Part shown: positions 60,299 through 64,000 of the stretch, piece after piece
Layout of the letters: every line of letters begins with the position of its first letter
How positions within the stretch are numbered: position 1 is the first letter of the stretch
Assembly (NCBI GenBank): GCA_963716215.1
Contig: OY970298.1
Coordinates: forward strand, 434,001-498,000
Length of the DNA stretch: 64,000 nucleotides
Source of the DNA: JACVRW01 sp963716215
GTDB lineage: Bacteria > Actinomycetota > Thermoleophilia > Solirubrobacterales > Thermoleophilaceae
Direction of reading: 5' to 3'
Made by a program: the position numbers and the translations under genes
Notes under the pieces: model-generated
The model's input: the letters and a program-made list of their open reading frames with translations, nothing else
Database searches by the model: none
What the model was told of the DNA's origin: nothing

Positions 60299-61162
60299 AT
60301 GCGGATCGCGACCTGGAACGTCAACTCGGTCAAGCAGCGCGTGCCGCGTCTGCTGCCCTGGCTGGACGAGCGGCGCCCGGACGTGGTCTGCCTGCAGGAG
60401 ACCAAGCTCGCCGACGACGCGTTCCTCGACCTGCTGGGCGACGAGCTCCGGGGCCGCGGGTACGAAGTGGCGATCCACGGCGAGGCGACGTGGAACGGGG
60501 TGGCCATCCTCTCGCGCGCAGGCCTCGAGGACGTGAGCTTGGGGCTCGAAGGCGCGCCAGGCTTCCCCCACCCGGAGTCGCGCGCGGTCGCGGCCACGTG
60601 CGACGGGATCCGGGTGATCTCGGTGTACGTCCCGAACGGCCGCGAGCCCGACTCCGACCACTACCGCTACAAGCTCGCCTGGCTGGCGGCGCTGCGCGAC
60701 ACGGTCGCGGCCGGCTCGGAGGCGACGATCGTCTGCGGTGACATGAACATCGCCCCGACCGACGACGACGTGTTCGACCCCGAGGCGTACGTGGGCGAGA
60801 CGCACGTGACACCGCCCGAGCGTGCGGCGCTGGCGGAGCTACAGGCGCAGGGCCTGCGCGACGTGGTGCGCGAGCGCTGGCCGACCGAGCGCGTGTTCAC
60901 CTACTGGGACTACAGGGCCGGGATGTTCCATCAGGACCTCGGCATGCGGATCGACCTCGTCCTCGCGAGCGACCCGGTGGCCGAGCGCGTGCGCGCCGCG
61001 TGGGTGGACCGCCAGGCCCGCAAGGGCAGCGGGCCCAGCGACCACGCCCCCGTGATCGTCGACCTGGACGAGGCGCCCGACGGCGACATCGGGCCGGTCG
61101 TTCCACCGCCGTCCCGCCCGGTGACGAAGCTCGGAGCGAAGAAGCTGCCCCAGGCGCCTTAG
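60299..61162 (+). CDS. xthA: exodeoxyribonuclease III (AP endonuclease, xth family)
   Basis: 287 residues. Catalytic patterns of the EEP fold are IATWNVNSVKQR, CLQETKLADD (metal Glu), SVYVPNGREPDSD, CGDMNIAPTDDD, FTYWDYRAGMFHQDLGMRIDLVLAS and SDHAPVIVDL (catalytic His). It acts in base-excision repair. The ATG follows TACCTT by 7 nt. The 3' end overlaps the convergent LigD polymerase gene by 4 nt. Confidence 0.95.
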   Translation: MRIATWNVNSVKQRVPRLLPWLDERRPDVVCLQETKLADDAFLDLLGDELRGRGYEVAIHGEATWNGVAILSRAGLEDVSLGLEGAPGFPHPESRAVAATCDGIRVISVYVPNGREPDSDHYRYKLAWLAALRDTVAAGSEATIVCGDMNIAPTDDDVFDPEAYVGETHVTPPERAALAELQAQGLRDVVRERWPTERVFTYWDYRAGMFHQDLGMRIDLVLASDPVAERVRAAWVDRQARKGSGPSDHAPVIVDLDEAPDGDIGPVVPPPSRPVTKLGAKKLPQAP

Positions 61163-62226
61163 TCGCGCTTGCGGTCGCGGTCGCGCGACGGCTGCACGCG
61201 CTTCGGCTCGCCCGGCATCTTCGGGTAGTCGGGCGGGTACGGCATGTCCCCGCTGCCCTCGGCCTCGTCGCGCTCGTACATGTCCAGCAGCGGCTGAAGC
61301 GAGTGGTCGGCTTCGTCGATCGCCGCGTGGCGATCGCCCACGTCGGCGAACCGCGCCGGCATGGTCGCCACCGTGAAGTCCTCGGGCGCCACCTCGGCGA
61401 GCTCGTCCCACGTGACCGGTGCGGACACGGGCGCGCCCGGCTTCGGCCGGATGCTGTAGGCCGAGGCGATCGTGCGGTCGCGCGCGTTCTGGTTGTAGTC
61501 GACAAAGATGCGCTCGCCGCGCTCCTCCTTCCACCACTTCGTCGTCACCTCCCCCGGCAGGCGACGCTCGAGCTCGCGCCCGAAGGCGATCGCGGCGTGG
61601 CGGACGTCCGTGAAGGTCCAGCGGCGCTCGATCCTCACGTAGATGTGCACGCCGCGCCCGCCGGACGTCTTCGGAAACCCGACGTAGCCGAGGTCGCCGA
61701 GGAGCACGCGCGCCTCCGCGGCCACCCGCACGGCGTCCGCGAAGTCCGTGCCCGGCTGCGGGTCCAGGTCGAGGCGCAGCTCGTCGGGATGGTCCACGTC
61801 GTCGCCGCGCACCGGCCACGGGTGAAACGTGATCGTGCCCATCTGGGCGCACCAGCCGACAACCGCGATCTCGGTCGGGCAGATCTCGTCCGCGTGGCGA
61901 CCCGACGGGAACTGGATGCGCGCCGTCTCCAGATAGTCCGGAGCCCCGCGCGGGACGCGCTTTTGGAAGAAGGCGTCGCCGCCGCCCTTCTCGCGCGTGG
62001 ACAGGACGATCCCGGGGTGCACGCCCTTGGGCCACCGCTCGAGCGTCGTCGGCCGGCGCCCGAGTGCACGCATGATGCCGTCGTCGACAGCCAGGTAGTA
62101 GTTGACGATGTCGAGCTTGGTCACCGGCGCCGTGCGCTCGGTCTCCGGGAAGATCACGCGCTCGGGATTGGACACGCGCAGCTCGCGTCCACCCGCATCG
62201 ACGACAACGGCCTCGGACTTGGCCAT
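61159..62226 (-). CDS. stand-alone LigD-type polymerase domain (archaeo-eukaryotic primase fold)
   Basis: 355 residues. VSNPERVIFPETERTAPVTKLDIVNYYLAV is the opening of LigD polymerase domains; DELRLDLDPQPGTDF carries the metal-binding Asp pair and GFPKTSGGRGVHIYVRIE the primase-fold core. No ligase or 3'-phosphoesterase domain is attached. It probably adds (ribo)nucleotides in non-homologous end joining with Ku and a separate ligase. ATG 62226 follows a TACAAC box by 6 nt. The last 40 residues are hydrophilic and basic. Confidence 0.9.
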   Translation of the reverse strand: MAKSEAVVVDAGGRELRVSNPERVIFPETERTAPVTKLDIVNYYLAVDDGIMRALGRRPTTLERWPKGVHPGIVLSTREKGGGDAFFQKRVPRGAPDYLETARIQFPSGRHADEICPTEIAVVGWCAQMGTITFHPWPVRGDDVDHPDELRLDLDPQPGTDFADAVRVAAEARVLLGDLGYVGFPKTSGGRGVHIYVRIERRWTFTDVRHAAIAFGRELERRLPGEVTTKWWKEERGERIFVDYNQNARDRTIASAYSIRPKPGAPVSAPVTWDELAEVAPEDFTVATMPARFADVGDRHAAIDEADHSLQPLLDMYERDEAEGSGDMPYPPDYPKMPGEPKRVQPSRDRDRKRD

Positions 62227-62307
62227 GCGGAAGTTGTAACGGTCCGCGGGGCGCCGCGGTTGTTGCCCCCAGTTTCCTGTGTTCTACTGGACCCTGGTGG
62301 GGAACTC

Positions 62308-64000
62308 GTGACACTCCAGGCGGGGGCGGTGGTCGGCGGCTACATAGTCGAGGGAGTCCTCGGCCGCGGTGGCATGGCAACCGTGTACCAGGCGCGGCAC
62401 GCCGAGCAGGGCCGCCTAGTCGCGCTCAAGGTGCTCACCGGCGAGCGCAACCGCGATCCCGAGTTCGTCGCTCGCTTCCGACGCGAGGGCCGGCTGCAGG
62501 CGTCGATCGAGCACCCCCACGTCGTGACCGTCTTCGAGGCGGGCGAGTCGGAGCACGGCCTGTTCCTGGCGATGCGGCTGGTGTCGGGCCCCACGCTCGC
62601 GGCGCTGATGCACGAACGGGCGCTCGATGCGCCCCGCGCTCTGGCGCTGCTGCGTCAGGTGGCCGACGCTCTCGACGCGGCGCACGCGCGGGGCCTCGTT
62701 CATCGCGACGTGAAGCCGCAGAACGTGCTCGTGGGCGACTCCGACGACGCGTACCTCGGCGACTTCGGCCTGACCACCGTGGGCGGAGGGGATGGTGTCA
62801 CGGCCACCGGCAAGCTGGTGGGCACGCTCTCGTACCTCGCCCCGGAGGTCATCCGCGGCGCGGAGGCCACCCCCGCCTCCGACCGCTACGCCTTCGCCGC
62901 AATGGCCTTCGAGTGCCTCACCGGCACGGTGGTGTACCCGCGGGGCAGCGAGGCCGCGGTGCTGTTCGCGCACACCAGCGAGCCGCCACCGCGAGCCAGC
63001 CGGCGGCGTCCCGAGCTCCCCGACGGACTGGACCAGACCTTCGAGCGGGCGCTCTCGAAGGATCCCGGCGCGCGGCCCGAGAGCGCCGTAGCGCTCGCCG
63101 ACGGGATCGGCGCGACGCTCGAGGGCGCCGGGCTGGCGGACCTGGGGCCGCCCCCTCCCCCGGGGGCCGCGGCACTCGAAGAGCCCACAGTAGAGCCGCT
63201 CCCGCTCGCGGCAGCGCCCCCACCGCGGCGCCGTTTCAGGGAGCGCGCGGCATGGCTGGTCGGGGCGGCACTCGTGGGCGCGGCCGTCGCGGTCGCGATT
63301 GGGGCCTCGGTCGGCGACGAGCGCGAGGCGTCGGCGGTGCCGGCGACGCTCTCCGGAACGATCGCGCTCGGAAGCGACCTGAGTGAGCCGGGGCGCCCAT
63401 TGGACTGCGAGGGGAGCCGCCCGGACGCCGACTCACCCGGGTGCACGATCGTCCAGTCGGCGCTGCCGGGCCGGACCTTGGTCGTGCCCGAGGACGGGGT
63501 GATCCGGCGCTGGTCGGTGCGCTCGGCCCGCGGGGAGTTCGCGCTCGCGGTCGTGCGCCCGCGCGGCGACGAGACATTCCAGGTCGCCCGCTCGCGCATC
63601 GAGTTCGCGAGCAACGACGGGGTGCACGTGTTCGAAACCGACCTCGCCGCCGAGCGCGGCGACCTCGTCGCGCTCGTCGTCCTCCCGGGCTCCGGCGCCG
63701 GTGCCCGTTCCGGTGTGGAGGGCGCCGGCACCCGGCGCTGGATCCCGGACCTCAATCACGGCAAGCCGGTGGATCGAGGCTTCGCGAACGAGCTGCTGCT
63801 GCGCGTCGAGTACGTGCGCGGCGGTCAGCAGCGGCTCCCCAAGCAGGTCGCGGGAGCGGCGGCAGCTGACCTGGAGCCCGGTCGGGTGGTGCGCCGGCGC
63901 GCGATTCGCTTCACCAACGGGCGGCGGATCGAGCTCGTGCTCGTAGCGCTGGGCAACCGATACGTCCTCGACCAGTTCCTCGAGGGCCGCCGCACGGCCC
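62308..64000 (+). CDS. Ser/Thr protein kinase with membrane anchor and extracellular domain, partial
   Basis: 564 codons present and still open at the window end. GTG 62308 follows GGTGGGG. The kinase domain has LGRGGMATVYQARH (P-loop), VALKVL (Lys), HRDVKPQNVL (catalytic Asp at 134, His 132), DFG at 152 and SYLAPEV. A Pro-rich juxtamembrane region leads to one helix (WLVGAALVGAAVAVAIGASVG, about 316-336), then an extracellular part of at least 225 residues with Cys (LDCEGSRPDADSPGCTIVQ). PknB-like in layout, but the extracellular part has no PASTA repeat so far. Confidence 0.92.
   Translation, partial: MTLQAGAVVGGYIVEGVLGRGGMATVYQARHAEQGRLVALKVLTGERNRDPEFVARFRREGRLQASIEHPHVVTVFEAGESEHGLFLAMRLVSGPTLAALMHERALDAPRALALLRQVADALDAAHARGLVHRDVKPQNVLVGDSDDAYLGDFGLTTVGGGDGVTATGKLVGTLSYLAPEVIRGAEATPASDRYAFAAMAFECLTGTVVYPRGSEAAVLFAHTSEPPPRASRRRPELPDGLDQTFERALSKDPGARPESAVALADGIGATLEGAGLADLGPPPPPGAAALEEPTVEPLPLAAAPPPRRRFRERAAWLVGAALVGAAVAVAIGASVGDEREASAVPATLSGTIALGSDLSEPGRPLDCEGSRPDADSPGCTIVQSALPGRTLVVPEDGVIRRWSVRSARGEFALAVVRPRGDETFQVARSRIEFASNDGVHVFETDLAAERGDLVALVVLPGSGAGARSGVEGAGTRRWIPDLNHGKPVDRGFANELLLRVEYVRGGQQRLPKQVAGAAAADLEPGRVVRRRAIRFTNGRRIELVLVALGNRYVLDQFLEGRRTA

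Overview
The window is a stretch of high-GC (about 70% by eye) actinobacterial chromosome, most like the Solirubrobacterales/Thermoleophilia. The grounds for that placement are the codon bias, overlapping operons, a furA-katG pair, many exported lipoproteins and glycosidase-like proteins, and start codons that sit 6-8 nt after a TA(N)3T box, which is the leaderless-mRNA signature common in Actinomycetota. The placement is inferred; there is no rRNA here to test it.

Layout. 0-5.3 kb: a TPP riboswitch and thiO (minus strand, cut by the window edge), three exported glycosidase-fold proteins, and thiE coupled to one of them. 5.3-12.8 kb: membrane proteins, dihydrolipoamide dehydrogenase, an FkbM methyltransferase, a cytochrome P450, a large secreted protein and a DsbA-fold isomerase. 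12.8-16.5 kb: pyruvate/2-oxoacid dehydrogenase E1alpha-E1beta-E2. With lpd (7 kb) and lipB-lipA (37.4-39 kb) this gives a whole lipoate-dependent complex plus its cofactor synthesis. 16.6-19.9 kb: LOG protein, PLD-like protein, enolase-superfamily enzyme, universal stress protein.

19.4-32.5 kb is a polyamine/GABA-type catabolic locus. A minus-strand operon with overlapping stops and starts carries ABC transporter genes potA-potD-potB-potC, a class III aminotransferase, an APC permease and a universal stress protein. Divergently there are a second class III aminotransferase, a PucR regulator, alanine dehydrogenase and a semialdehyde dehydrogenase. The intergenic region between them holds three inverted repeats that look like operators.

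32.5-46.1 kb: SRPBCC and HD proteins, two paralogous sulfatase-fold proteins, lipB-lipA-kelch-rhomboid-small membrane protein-D,D-carboxypeptidase in one plus-strand run (the last gene with a frameshift), a subtilase, tRNA-Ala(TGC), an acidic protein and a GGDEF protein. 46.2-53 kb is accessory: tRNA-Ala(CGC) with a 48-bp copy of its 3' part 2.5 kb downstream, a delta-60/calcium-binding repeat protein, a repeated 111-bp element, a TetR/SnoaL/DUF3237 cassette and coiled-coil gene remnants. Two copies of one hairpin motif lie 34-36 nt before the starts of two exported proteins. 53-64 kb: EamA exporter, GNAT, SnoaL, katG-furA with a FurA-type operator, a cyclic-nucleotide-domain histidine kinase, exonuclease III, a stand-alone LigD polymerase domain, and a Ser/Thr kinase that runs off the window.
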